A stretch of DNA of 64,000 nt, from assembly GCA_963817515.1 (NCBI GenBank), contig CAWFPJ010000023.1:1-64000 (forward strand). The letters are read 5' to 3'. The notes beneath the pieces are model-generated. The model did not search any database, was not told the origin of the DNA, and saw nothing but the letters and a program-made list of their open reading frames with translations. Positions 32,701 through 40,327 of the stretch are shown piece after piece; the stretch's first letter is position 1, and every line of letters begins with the position of its first letter. Position numbers and translations under genes: made by a program. The stretch is from DATMNI01 sp963817515 (GTDB taxonomy: Bacteria; Acidobacteriota; Terriglobia; Bryobacterales; Bryobacteraceae).

Positions 32701-32842
32701 CCTTACTCCGACTGGAACCGGATGCATCCAATTCGGCCCCGGACTGAGCCCAAGCACGCCGTGCGCCAAGTGCGCCCTGAAATTGCGCGGGTGGAAGGAG
32801 GATGTTCTGCCGTGCGCATGGAAGCATCCGGACCTGTTCTGA
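29753..32842 (+). CDS. Large metzincin-like zinc protease, effector candidate
   Basis: A 1,029-residue protein without signal peptide or membrane helix. The N-terminal part is beta-rich, with Ig/FlgD-like stretches: FQNPKWPAGKLKPGQKAKLT about residues 9-70, and KIEVTWKVTDTESVAKRGRI then YRFRVVIGPDTASV about 120-230. The C-terminal domain has a zinc motif HEMGHSTNLVH (His911, Glu912, His915, His921) and, 20 residues on, a Met-turn CYMSYN (Met941). This is the arrangement of metzincins (HExxHxxGxxH plus Met-turn), except that Asn replaces the usual Gly at position eight. Several Cys near the C-terminus (CAKCALKLRGWKEDVLPC) could bind metal or form disulfides. Start at ATG 29753; an earlier in-frame start at 29681 adds hydrophobic residues of doubtful origin. 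It leads a plus-strand operon. The protease assignment is good; secretion and target are inference. Confidence 0.75.
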   Translation: MAKIVVQTSPFQNPKWPAGKLKPGQKAKLTVEAPKIKGSQHVEFRIRTGDDLFDVVSSAAGKAEAVWVVPNLPHTPKLKFDALLREKPTPANGHRAVLETVESPEAEVSGYKVEITKIDTAFVPKTEKIEVTWKVTDTESVAKRGRIEIWGERYPSNLPLYTETFTPANGTKEWKTWDGKANAGVLNGEYLTPEFAPYRFRVVIGPDTASVEKPYEDGLSKATAAEAAFEVLVESLWIRVQSSLTESATDEEYKFDDVLLVEPRNTNGSYAAKGRLPKEGEHGRLRIPMARHNQNSDSLNQGGVAIGDAYSGGATKWTIDQGVYSRPQIPVEYEVRLRSRDSANNTDTEKKGLWVKEGIGPLKIDIVAQDYYRSSLFEGGGNLATYWKNAAFKVKHGTHDLPKNSGSGGTPANSPVFGFWQARIEVTVDDTETINISSFDDTMKYKKGASELTVYLNRTKLQSTTSDDDLTKGRKDYKEVDDHTIKLRPKFAKQKDIIWIVRKDTSGGSDAVGKWDAYPPGVNCPLHYGGIRGKEANNLFLKDYAAGTGSEPVIGRASDFPWKAADLVNLKPDTVDADKQERVEVTAIQKAGDGKRGLAGVVFSPSFIAGDSYELKGFIDRCPFDRNLGCVSEEKPKWEGKTGDLTVWRWIRILKSLRLHTTGQGGLPSGVGSTAEPTAPAYHADGVNMSVSGINSMQESFFNEWTMKAASSGSVHQDINLTDYITAHDNARPTSDKGRVAIGSVSNVKNFMGQYDHYRIQLPPGFPANRRNVAANKIATLASGTPSKDAGDAVKAAITTHETPLATVGDATLNSGVSALAVYTDNANKYFNWVYGEAKKNVLKVLDASTITPKTTPPKKMNVVRWPELHDKPVWNSGQNSTSGMSWEGTCIGDGQSVFKTGTHSDSLFAHEMGHSTNLVHFVANNFGWKHHDLTLPDCYMSYNFPTGFIVKPTTAVGTGGTADTGWPGTVPATLPAPSSIVPLTPTGTGCIQFGPGLSPSTPCAKCALKLRGWKEDVLPCAWKHPDLF

Positions 32843-32855
32843 TGCGAGATCAATC

Positions 32856-34418
32856 TTGAACCGACGTGCATTCTGTGGCGGGTTGCTGTCCCTTTGGGGG
32901 CAGAACGCGTGTACTCAGCCGGGCCGGAGAAATCTAAATATGACACCCAGCGCCACCCTGACCATCAAGCCACGGGGCCAATCGGCCAGGAGCTTCTTGC
33001 CCGAACAGGAAGCCGCGTTCGATATTACCCTGCGCAATACCGGTTCAGCTCCAGCCAGCCTGGTCTCGCTGTCCGGGAATCTCGATACTCCCGCCATCCA
33101 CCTTCTGGATTCTGGCGGCAAGGTGATCGGGCAATATACGGAACGCGAAGCCATCGACCGGATGACTGGGGATGGTGCCACTATTCAACAACCAGGCCCG
33201 CAGATGGTCGCGCTGGCGCCAGGCGGCGAAGACGCCACCTTCGTTAACCTGTGGAGCTACGCGCACCCACTCTCTCCCGGTAGTTACGCTGTGGAGGTGA
33301 CGCATCGTCCCACGCCCGGCGGGGGTCCAATAACGTCTCCCAGGCTGCCATTTTCCATCGTGCCGGCGAAAGTGTTCACGGCTGCCCTCGGCTTTGAATC
33401 GTCGCAGCGCACCAGTACAATTCTGGCGTGGCTCGCGGCCGGGCAGGGTGGCACTCCGCGGCTGCTGGCGCGGCTCTCCGGCATGTCTAGCCACGTGGGT
33501 TTGCATATGGGTGCGCGCGTTTTGGGAGAATACCCCACGGGGACGCGAATCGCGATTGGCGAAATCCCTCCCGAGGGCTCATCGGATTGGACGGGATGGG
33601 TTGCCGCGGTCTCCGCATCCGAGGTGGAACTGATCCGCCACAATATGACCCAGGCCGAGTGGCGTAGCGGACCGATTGCCTTGCCCGTCACCGATTCCAC
33701 CCCGGTTCCACGATTCCCGGACCGCGGCCGTGCTATTTTCCTGGCTACCGGGACAGGGCGCGCGGGTGCTCCCGCCCTCGCCGGCGCCGTAGTCGACCAG
33801 ACCGGCGAAAAAGCACAGACCTGGAGCCTGCCATTGCCGGTCCGTCCCCAACATTCCGCCTGCCTGTTCGGCATGCGACATCCAATCGTGCTGCTCGTGT
33901 CGGGAGATGACGGCAGTCATTCATCGCTTTACAGAATCGTAGTGGACGAGGCGGGGAACGAGTTGCTTCCCGCCGAGCGCGTCCGAAATACCGAGAACGT
34001 TGTGCTTGCTGTTGTGGCCGACATGCGCTTCGGCGCCACTCCGACATTTCTGGTGCTGGAGGCCCAGCGTGGGAAACTCGACCAGATCACGCTGGTGCGC
34101 GTTCCGCTGCGGGCGGAGGCAGCGGCGGAAGAACCGAAACCGTTCCCAAATTGGCCGAAGGATCAAACCGGCCAAGCCGCCATGCCGTCCGCTATCTCGA
34201 TAGAACCGGCCGGTCAGGAGGTGGCCATCGCGCTCACCGATGCCGCCGGCCGCCTCTTCGGCGGTACCCTCGCCGAGGGTATCCGGCAAATCTCGCCCCA
34301 AGGCTTAGAGCGACTGGTCTTTCCGCACGTTGGCGCTGTCAATGAGAGCACTACAATTTCCGCTTTTACGTCTGAGGGATTGATCTATCACGCCGTGCAG
34401 TCCGGCCACGTACATTAA
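32856..34418 (+). CDS. Beta-rich protein of unknown function in the effector-like cassette
   Basis: A protein of up to 520 residues that I do not recognise. From TTG 32856 it begins LNRRAFCGGLLSLWGQNACT, which looks like a twin-arginine or lipoprotein signal. From ATG 32940, with CCGGAGAA ahead of it, it starts MTPSATLTIKPRGQSARSFL and is cytoplasmic. Residues after that form an Ig-like domain (EQEAAFDITLRNTGSAPASL; SYAHPLSPGSYAVEVTHRPT). The remainder is a series of short beta units (YRIVVDEAGNELLPAERVRN; LFGGTLAEGIRQISPQGLER) that could form a propeller. It follows the protease by 13 bases and precedes the peptidoglycan hydrolase by two, so the three are co-transcribed. It might be an immunity, adaptor or binding protein. 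Confidence 0.6.
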   Translation: MNRRAFCGGLLSLWGQNACTQPGRRNLNMTPSATLTIKPRGQSARSFLPEQEAAFDITLRNTGSAPASLVSLSGNLDTPAIHLLDSGGKVIGQYTEREAIDRMTGDGATIQQPGPQMVALAPGGEDATFVNLWSYAHPLSPGSYAVEVTHRPTPGGGPITSPRLPFSIVPAKVFTAALGFESSQRTSTILAWLAAGQGGTPRLLARLSGMSSHVGLHMGARVLGEYPTGTRIAIGEIPPEGSSDWTGWVAAVSASEVELIRHNMTQAEWRSGPIALPVTDSTPVPRFPDRGRAIFLATGTGRAGAPALAGAVVDQTGEKAQTWSLPLPVRPQHSACLFGMRHPIVLLVSGDDGSHSSLYRIVVDEAGNELLPAERVRNTENVVLAVVADMRFGATPTFLVLEAQRGKLDQITLVRVPLRAEAAAEEPKPFPNWPKDQTGQAAMPSAISIEPAGQEVAIALTDAAGRLFGGTLAEGIRQISPQGLERLVFPHVGAVNESTTISAFTSEGLIYHAVQSGHVH

Positions 34419-34420
34419 AG

Positions 34421-36622
34421 ATGGCTCGCCCTACTGATTTTCCAGACTACGGCACACGCCCGCTTCAGATGAATCCGCCCTGTTCCGGGCTCGATGTGTG
34501 GCATCTCCAGATCAAACTCATGGCTTGGGGTTCTGGCTCCGACAACGACAGCATCGGTAACATCATGGAGCCGGTGATCGTCAGCGGCAAGTACGATTCG
34601 CGGACGCGCGACGCGGTGATGCGGTTCCAGAAGGCGCACGATCTGAAGATCACCGGCATGGTCGATGGTGAGACCTTCCGCCATATTGACACCGAGAGCG
34701 CCCGGCACGGCGTATTCGTTCACTTGTTGAAGTGTCCCTGCGTGCGCGGCGATAACGACGGCGCCATTCTCTGCCGTTGCACAAAGCACGATAGTAACGG
34801 CAAGTGCGACGGGTTCGGCAAAGCCCGCTTTGCAGGAGAATACCTCACCAAGGGCAAGAAACAGGCCGACGGGACGGCCCTCGATGGCGAGAAGCTGGAC
34901 CTCTACGACATGGAGGAATACCCGGGGGTCGACTTAGCCGTGCTATGGGCGGTGCGAGGCTTGCTTCATCGCGCCGACCTGAAAAGGATCAAGATCAGCT
35001 CCGGGTACCGCTGCTGGGAAGACAACTACCATCACACTGACCAGACCCGTTGGCATCATCGTCGCCTGACATTTCATTTCGGGAAGGCGATCGAATTCTA
35101 CATTGCCGACCCAACGCCGTGTACCGACATCGGAAAGGACCCCAAGACCGCGCCCTGCGCCCGCTGCGGTGGCGTCCGCGACCTCGCGGTCTCAAAATGC
35201 GGGTTTCAAGTGCGATGCATTGAGCCCGACCGGACTGCCGTAGCCGAGCAGACTAAAGAAGCTGCGCTCCCGATAACTCCCTGGTCCGTACACGTGAACA
35301 CGGTCCGGCGGCGCGACCGCAAGAAGGAGGAAGAGTATGTCAAGACCTTCTTCGATAGCCAACACCCGTTGTATCAGTACATTCTGGGATTCTCGCTTCC
35401 GGTGGACCTTGGCAAGGGCAAGGATCCGGCTACCGCGCCGACTAATCTGTACTACAACAATATCGAGCAGGCCAAGGGTGGATGGTTCCCGATGGGAGTG
35501 TCGCGCACGGCGCATGGCGGAGTGCACCTCTCCGTCCCGAAGGACCAGGAGGTCTTCGCTATCGCCGATGGCGAGGTGGTGGGCTGCCGTGTAGGCGAAG
35601 CGGACAACGCTAAAACGTTTGGCTCGCGCAATTTCGTGCTGCTGCGGCACAAGTGGGCGCCGGCCCGCCAATCCGGCCCCACGAGTAGCAGTCCGGCGTT
35701 CAAGACTTACTACAGCCTGTACATGCATCTGGACGCGGCTGAAGCCCTGGCCGATTCTCCCGTGCGCTGGCGGAAGCAGCTCCTGCTGCTTACGAAAGAC
35801 CACATCGAACCAGTGACGCCGGCCCCGCTATTCGTCAAGAAGAATGTGGATGGCAAGGATCGCTTGCAACACTCGGGGGGATTGGCTGTGGGTGAGTTGA
35901 GGGAAGCGACCGGCGCCGAAGTCGGGGCGAAGTCCATCGATGACGAATGGCCCGATGATGCCAAGGTCGTGAAACTCACCAGCCCAGCCGACACCTACGC
36001 TCTCACCAAGCTCGACGGCAAGGAAATCTCGAAGCTGGTGCCGAAGGATACCTCGCTTGCCGGGAAGATCGGAAGCCACGCGATCATCGGCTTGCAAAAT
36101 CCCATCAAGGTTTGCGGCGGCGAACTGATCGGCAGTGTAGGATCGGCGCCTACGGACGATTCGCTCAAGTCGCTGGGCACCTTCCTGCACCTGGAAACCT
36201 TCGCCGAAGAGATGTTTATCACGGGCGCCGGATGGGAGGAGCTTTCCGTCGCCGATGCCGCGAAGGCTGTGGATCCCAAGGAACTGGTCAAAGTGCTTGT
36301 GGCCAAAAAACTGATCCAAGAGCCGGCCGACAAAGTGCTCCTCGATGAGGATGTTCGCGCCTCGGAAACCGACGCCCACCAGGAGGGCCTCCGCAGCGCG
36401 GTGCTGAAGTGTCCGAACGGTTGGGCCATGGATTGGAAGGCGGCGCTAACATCTTCGACGTCCCTGGGATTCATGAAAGACCCCGAACGTAACGCCCTGG
36501 GCGACAAAATGAACGAATACCGATGGTGGAGCGAGGTAGCGCCCGCGGGCGTTCTGCCGGGTAGCACGACCGTGTTCCACTACCACCCGATCGCGCTACT
36601 GATGGCGATGATATACGGCTGA
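34421..36622 (+). CDS. Three-module peptidoglycan hydrolase (PG-binding, M15-like, M23-like)
   Basis: A 733-residue protein without signal peptide. Residues about 20-85 are a PG_binding_1 domain (VSGKYDSRTRDAVMRFQKAH then LKITGMVDGETFRHID). Residues about 160-230 resemble M15 D,D-carboxypeptidases: a SGYRC turn at 193-197 and WHHRRLTFHFGKAIEF at 211-226. The His-Gly spacing is one shorter than the usual HxxGxAxD and Glu replaces Asp. Residues about 350-600 follow the M23/LytM plan: HGGVHLSVPKDQEVFAIADG from 365, YYSLYMHLD, and TFLHLETF with His590. Here the metal Asp is His369 and the first His of HLH is Phe. Cys-rich patches (KCPCVRGDNDGAILCRCTKH; CARCGGVRDLAVSKC) may bind zinc. Wall-targeting is well supported; activity of each module is uncertain. 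Confidence 0.75.
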   Translation: MARPTDFPDYGTRPLQMNPPCSGLDVWHLQIKLMAWGSGSDNDSIGNIMEPVIVSGKYDSRTRDAVMRFQKAHDLKITGMVDGETFRHIDTESARHGVFVHLLKCPCVRGDNDGAILCRCTKHDSNGKCDGFGKARFAGEYLTKGKKQADGTALDGEKLDLYDMEEYPGVDLAVLWAVRGLLHRADLKRIKISSGYRCWEDNYHHTDQTRWHHRRLTFHFGKAIEFYIADPTPCTDIGKDPKTAPCARCGGVRDLAVSKCGFQVRCIEPDRTAVAEQTKEAALPITPWSVHVNTVRRRDRKKEEEYVKTFFDSQHPLYQYILGFSLPVDLGKGKDPATAPTNLYYNNIEQAKGGWFPMGVSRTAHGGVHLSVPKDQEVFAIADGEVVGCRVGEADNAKTFGSRNFVLLRHKWAPARQSGPTSSSPAFKTYYSLYMHLDAAEALADSPVRWRKQLLLLTKDHIEPVTPAPLFVKKNVDGKDRLQHSGGLAVGELREATGAEVGAKSIDDEWPDDAKVVKLTSPADTYALTKLDGKEISKLVPKDTSLAGKIGSHAIIGLQNPIKVCGGELIGSVGSAPTDDSLKSLGTFLHLETFAEEMFITGAGWEELSVADAAKAVDPKELVKVLVAKKLIQEPADKVLLDEDVRASETDAHQEGLRSAVLKCPNGWAMDWKAALTSSTSLGFMKDPERNALGDKMNEYRWWSEVAPAGVLPGSTTVFHYHPIALLMAMIYG

Positions 36623-36625
36623 CGA

Positions 36626-37003
36626 TCAGCAGGAAAAGGCCGGAGGCTTCAGGTCCACCAGGAGCGGCTTCGACTCCGCTGAAATTGCAAATTCCTCCAG
36701 CGTGGCCTTCACAATATACTCCGCAATGTCCGCCGGAAGCGTTTTGGCTTTCCAGTCTATGGTGTATTCCTTGTCCTTTTTGTTCTCCTGAATTGTCTCG
36801 CCCGAGATGGTGTCGATGACGACGCTACCCTTGGGTGAGATTTCGAGCTTCAGCTTGGCCCCATTCTTCACGATATCGGTCCGCACGACAATAGTGACTT
36901 TGTCGCCGTGCCAGGCGCGTGCACGGTTCCATGCCACGCGCAGCGCGGGCTTGACCTTCACCGTGAGGGTAGTGTTGTGATCTCCTTCGGCTTTATGTGC
37001 CAT
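36626..37003 (-). CDS. Small Ig-like beta protein in the cassette
   Basis: A 125-residue protein (MAHKAEGDHNTTLTVKVKPA) with alternating beta pattern typical of an Ig-like fold: LRVAWNRARAWHGDKVTIVV, GAKLKLEISPKGSVVIDTIS, EYIVKATLEEFAISAESKPL. No signal peptide. Its ATG at 37003 overlaps the TAA of the upstream gene (TAATG). It resembles the N-terminal beta parts of the large protease in style. It converges on the hydrolase gene with only three bases between stops. Function unknown; a carrier, chaperone or immunity role is possible. Confidence 0.6.
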   Translation of the reverse strand: MAHKAEGDHNTTLTVKVKPALRVAWNRARAWHGDKVTIVVRTDIVKNGAKLKLEISPKGSVVIDTISGETIQENKKDKEYTIDWKAKTLPADIAEYIVKATLEEFAISAESKPLLVDLKPPAFSC

Positions 37004-38088
37004 TAGTTCGCCATCGAAAGCGTGCGTGTGGAAACGCCATCGGAATCGAGTTCAAAGCGCTTGCCCTTATGCTCAGGCAGGTCGATTCGTGTCAGTTTCT
37101 GCGCCCAGGGCCACAACACGTCGGCCTTGCCTCCCGCCACATCCTCCTCCGCCGTGTGCCCTCCCGAAAAGCGAAGCTTAACTTTGGCAGTCAGTTTTTT
37201 GCCCGCGTCGTCCTTGAGTTCGAGCGGTTCCTTGTAGAACACGGGCCGCGGATCGCTGACGCACAGGTACGGTCCGATCTTGGCGCGGAACACAACGCTG
37301 CCGCCCTTGAGGTTTGTGAATTGTCCCTTCGCCGGAGTCCAGGAACTTTTCAGCACGCTTTCGCCGAGGTCGTTTGCGACCTGGGGATTCAATGTATGGA
37401 CCACCGTAGTGTAATCGCTGGCGTCTAGGATCTCGATTGTACCGGCTGCTCCCACATCAAATCCAGATGCAGAGGCTACCAGGTCAATCGCATCGTCGGC
37501 AACCACACGGTCCGCCGACCATTTCGGCGCGAAGAGGAGTTTGAGCTCCAGCTGATACTTGCCGGCGGGAACCTCTTCCTCTTTTGCAGTGGCCTCCACC
37601 GATTTGCCTTCTAGCATCACTGTCCAGCTCGCCTCCAGTCCGAGCGGCGTTTTCTTCTTGCGCCGGAAAACAAGCTGAAAGCCTGGAGCCCAAGTGTCGT
37701 TTTCGTATTTCACCTCGTACTCGACCCAGTTGTAGGGAATCTGGAAAACAAAGGGCGTCGTCTTACGCTTCTTAACGTCCTTTGAGCGGGTCGTAATGGC
37801 GTTGTCCAGATCCAGGGTCTCCTTCATCTTGTCGGTGAATTCGAGCGTGACGGTATGCGATCCGGTCGTGAGTTTGCCCGAGGTCGCCCGCCCGTCGCCG
37901 CCTTTGGTAGTGAGCTGAGGGACCTTTTTGGTTGCACCTGTAACGGTGCCTTTCACTCCGCCGAGCGGCTTTTTCGGCGCATTTGGCGTTGCAGCCCGGT
38001 ACTTGACAACCTCAATCAACAGTTGCCCGGACATGAGGTACGGGCATTTAACTACTGGATCGTTAATGTCGTCACCATCAGGAAACAT
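37003..38088 (-). CDS. Beta-rich modular protein in the cassette
   Basis: A 361-residue protein. ATG 38088 (MFPDGDDINDPVVKCPYLMS) is set by AGGAGG upstream and overlaps the end of the preceding gene by about ten bases. An N-terminal segment (GQLLIEVVKYRAATPNAPKK then PLGGVKGTVTGATKKVPQLT) looks like a carboxypeptidase-regulatory or SpaA-type repeat. The middle (FVFQIPYNWVEYEVKYENDT; GKYQLELKLLFAPKWSADRV) and end (KLTAKVKLRFSGGHTAEEDV) are further beta units. There is no signal peptide and no catalytic motif. I recall proteins with a GGVKVTVTG segment near VgrG/PAAR-type effector genes, which fits the context, but that is memory only. Confidence 0.6.
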   Translation of the reverse strand: MFPDGDDINDPVVKCPYLMSGQLLIEVVKYRAATPNAPKKPLGGVKGTVTGATKKVPQLTTKGGDGRATSGKLTTGSHTVTLEFTDKMKETLDLDNAITTRSKDVKKRKTTPFVFQIPYNWVEYEVKYENDTWAPGFQLVFRRKKKTPLGLEASWTVMLEGKSVEATAKEEEVPAGKYQLELKLLFAPKWSADRVVADDAIDLVASASGFDVGAAGTIEILDASDYTTVVHTLNPQVANDLGESVLKSSWTPAKGQFTNLKGGSVVFRAKIGPYLCVSDPRPVFYKEPLELKDDAGKKLTAKVKLRFSGGHTAEEDVAGGKADVLWPWAQKLTRIDLPEHKGKRFELDSDGVSTRTLSMAN

Positions 38089-38458
38089 GCGTGCCCTCCT
38101 GTTCACCAAATCCAGGCGCTAAGCCGAGCCGTTCCAGCAGCAACTCCACGCGGCTGTCGTTGGGGACGCCCTCATCACGGAGGGCTTCGGCCTCCCATGA
38201 TATGCTCTCCAGGCTGTCGAACTCTTCGCCAAAGCGAACCATCAAATCTATGAACGTACTCAAATCATTGGCTTCCGTAATACCGAAGCCGTGAGCTTTG
38301 CCGATCCCGGCGCGAATCATGCGCAGGGCCTGCTCCTCTCCCATCCGCGCATGCCAGGATGGAAAACGCGAGGCGAGATCCGCTAGCTTGACAACTTCGA
38401 ACCGCACTACTCGTTGTGCGCGAAAAACATCCATTTGTTCCTTACGGATGACCAACAT
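38078..38458 (-). CDS. Small helical protein of the type found beside secretion effectors
   Basis: A 126-residue mostly helical protein starting at ATG 38458 (MLVIRKEQMDVFRAQRVVRF). It continues with LASRFPSWHARMGEEQALRM and IRAGIGKAHGFGITEANDLS, then FIDLMVRFGEEFDSLESISW. The VIRKEQM start, the ALR..I..GI..A..YGI segment and the FIDLMVxxGExFD segment match small proteins I remember next to PAAR/VgrG-linked effector genes in myxobacteria and other soil bacteria. They are plausibly adaptors or immunity helpers. It is the first gene of the minus-strand half of the cassette. An in-frame extension upstream to 38611 looks non-coding. Confidence 0.6.
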   Translation of the reverse strand: MLVIRKEQMDVFRAQRVVRFEVVKLADLASRFPSWHARMGEEQALRMIRAGIGKAHGFGITEANDLSTFIDLMVRFGEEFDSLESISWEAEALRDEGVPNDSRVELLLERLGLAPGFGEQEGTHVS

Positions 38459-38529
38459 GGGAACAACTATATCATCGCTGCTCTGGCGCCACTCGGAAGC
38501 TATACTGGTTATCCCGAGATCCCCTCTGA

Positions 38530-39540
38530 CTAACTCAGCACGCGCTCCACATCGCGTCCGTACCACCACAGCGACACTGCCCACGCCGCCACCGCGACGG
38601 CCAGAAACCAAACGCTGGTCAAGTAGATGCCCGAAGCAGTCATGGCCAGTGCGACCAGTTGAATCACCCCGTTGCCCAGCCCGCCGCCGCTAGAGAACCG
38701 CCAGCGCGTTTGCGTCCGCGGATGCTCCACCGCCGGCGCGTGTCCCACTGCCAGCGCCACCAGCGCCGCGCCGATTCCCGGCAGCACCGCCAGCGGCAGC
38801 GTCAGCGGAATCACCACCGAGAGGAACGCCACGTCCTTGGCCAGCAGCAGTTGCCATCCGCGCACCGGCAGCAAACGGTAGCGCGAGAGCCCGCCTTCTC
38901 CGTCCAGCCCGAACAGACACTGCGCGTAGCTCGACATCGCGCCCACCACCAGCACCGTCATCGCCATGAACGCTTCCGGCGGTAAGGCCGGCCCGAAGAT
39001 GCGGTACCCCATCACGGCCAGACTCAGAATCAGCGCCGTGTAAAAATCCAGGGTGGCGAGGATCTCTCGCAGATTCTTGCGCACCAGTTGATTCAGCGGC
39101 CCGGGAAACTGCGGCACGCGCCGGAACATGCCGTTGCCACTTGGCAGGGGCAGGGCCGAAATCACGAACGTGCCGGCAAACACTCCCGCAATCAATGCCC
39201 ACAGTCCCACCGACACCGTGCGCCCCGCGCCCCACACCGCCAGCGCGGCCAACCCCCACGTCAGCGGATTGATCCACGGACTGGCCAGCCGCAGAATCCA
39301 GCGGTCGCGCCGGTCCAACGGCCACAGCGCCAGGCGCGAAGCCGGAATCTTGCGCAGTGGATCCGTGCTCAGCGGAAACAGCACCACCAGCCCCATGATC
39401 AGGTACACAAAGATCCCCGCCGTGCGCAGCAGGAACGCCGTGATCAGGAAGAAATTATTGCCCGCCAGCGATTGGAACGCCGTCCAGTCCCGGCGATACG
39501 CAAGCGCCAGCGCGCCTAGGATCGCGCGGGCCCGAGCCAT
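38530..39540 (-). CDS. ABC-2 type transporter permease
   Basis: An integral membrane protein of 336 residues with six or more hydrophobic helices (NNFFLITAFLLRTAGIFVYL; GLWALIAGVFAGTFVISALP; AVMGYRIFGPALPPEAFMAM; ASGIYLTSVWFLAVAVAAWA). ATG 39540 (MARARAILGALALAYRRDWT) lies inside the last codons of the ATPase gene, so the two are coupled. It forms an exporter with that ATPase. The export substrate is unknown. It shares no obvious link with the effector-like cassette downstream of it. Confidence 0.8.
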   Translation of the reverse strand: MARARAILGALALAYRRDWTAFQSLAGNNFFLITAFLLRTAGIFVYLIMGLVVLFPLSTDPLRKIPASRLALWPLDRRDRWILRLASPWINPLTWGLAALAVWGAGRTVSVGLWALIAGVFAGTFVISALPLPSGNGMFRRVPQFPGPLNQLVRKNLREILATLDFYTALILSLAVMGYRIFGPALPPEAFMAMTVLVVGAMSSYAQCLFGLDGEGGLSRYRLLPVRGWQLLLAKDVAFLSVVIPLTLPLAVLPGIGAALVALAVGHAPAVEHPRTQTRWRFSSGGGLGNGVIQLVALAMTASGIYLTSVWFLAVAVAAWAVSLWWYGRDVERVLS

Positions 39541-40268
39541 TCCAACTCCTCTACCACGGGCGTCTCCACCAGATCGAAATAGTGATCCTCCAGCGATTGC
39601 GGCAATTCGGTCACCGGGGAATCCCAAACTTTGGTGCCCTTGCGGATCATCACAATCTGGTGCGCGATGCGTTCCACCATGGAGAGTATGTGCGAGGTCA
39701 GGAACACCGTCACTCCGTGCCGCGATACCGATTGCAGCAGGTCGCGCATGATCTTCGCCGTCACCGGGTCGATCGCCTCGAACGGTTCATCCAGGAACAG
39801 CACCGCGGGGTTCGGCAATAGCGCCATGGCGAACGCCGTCTTCTTACGCATACCGTGAGAGCACGAGACCGCGAACGTGCGCCGCCCGTGCTCCAGGCTC
39901 AGCGCGTGCAGCAGTTGCGAGGTGCGCGCCCGCGTCTCCTCCCGCGGCACGCCGTAGATATCGCCGGTCAGCAGCAGGTGCTCTTCCACCGTGAGATCGT
40001 CGAACAAGCCGAGATCTTCCGGCAGCACTCCGATGCGCCTTTTCAACTCCAGCGGATTGGCCGCCGCATTCAACCCGCACACCGTCACTTCGCCCGACGT
40101 AGGCGCCAGCAGGCCGGTCATCATTTTGACCGTCGTGGACTTCCCCGCCCCGTTGGGCCCCAGGAACGCGCAGATTCCTCCCGCGGCCACTTCCAGATTA
40201 AGTCCGTTGACCGCGGTGAATTCCCCGAAGCGGCGCGTCAAATTGCGGCAAGAGATCATATCTTCCAT
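39516..40268 (-). CDS. ABC transporter ATPase, ABC-2 exporter type
   Basis: A 250-residue ATPase. Walker A is LGPNGAGKSTTVKMM, the Q-loop region is RRIGVLPEDLGLFDDLTVEE, the signature is the degenerate CSHGMRKKTAFAMALL (as usual in ABC-2 exporters), Walker B is AVLFLDEPFEAIDP, and the H-loop is VFLTSHILSMVE. ATG 40268 (MEDMISCRNLTRRFGEFTAV) is chosen over a longer frame to 40316. It pairs with the permease that overlaps its 3' end. Confidence 0.88.
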   Translation of the reverse strand: MEDMISCRNLTRRFGEFTAVNGLNLEVAAGGICAFLGPNGAGKSTTVKMMTGLLAPTSGEVTVCGLNAAANPLELKRRIGVLPEDLGLFDDLTVEEHLLLTGDIYGVPREETRARTSQLLHALSLEHGRRTFAVSCSHGMRKKTAFAMALLPNPAVLFLDEPFEAIDPVTAKIMRDLLQSVSRHGVTVFLTSHILSMVERIAHQIVMIRKGTKVWDSPVTELPQSLEDHYFDLVETPVVEELEWLGPARS

Positions 40269-40327
40269 TGTGACGGCTACGGCCGCAAATGGCGATAGCA
40301 GACTCCCCGCAATCAAGACCGATGAAC

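Noticed and set aside
29753..38458. Prophage or full contractile injection system
   Set aside because: No capsid, terminase, sheath, tube, VgrG, PAAR or baseplate protein is present in the window; only cargo-like proteins are seen.
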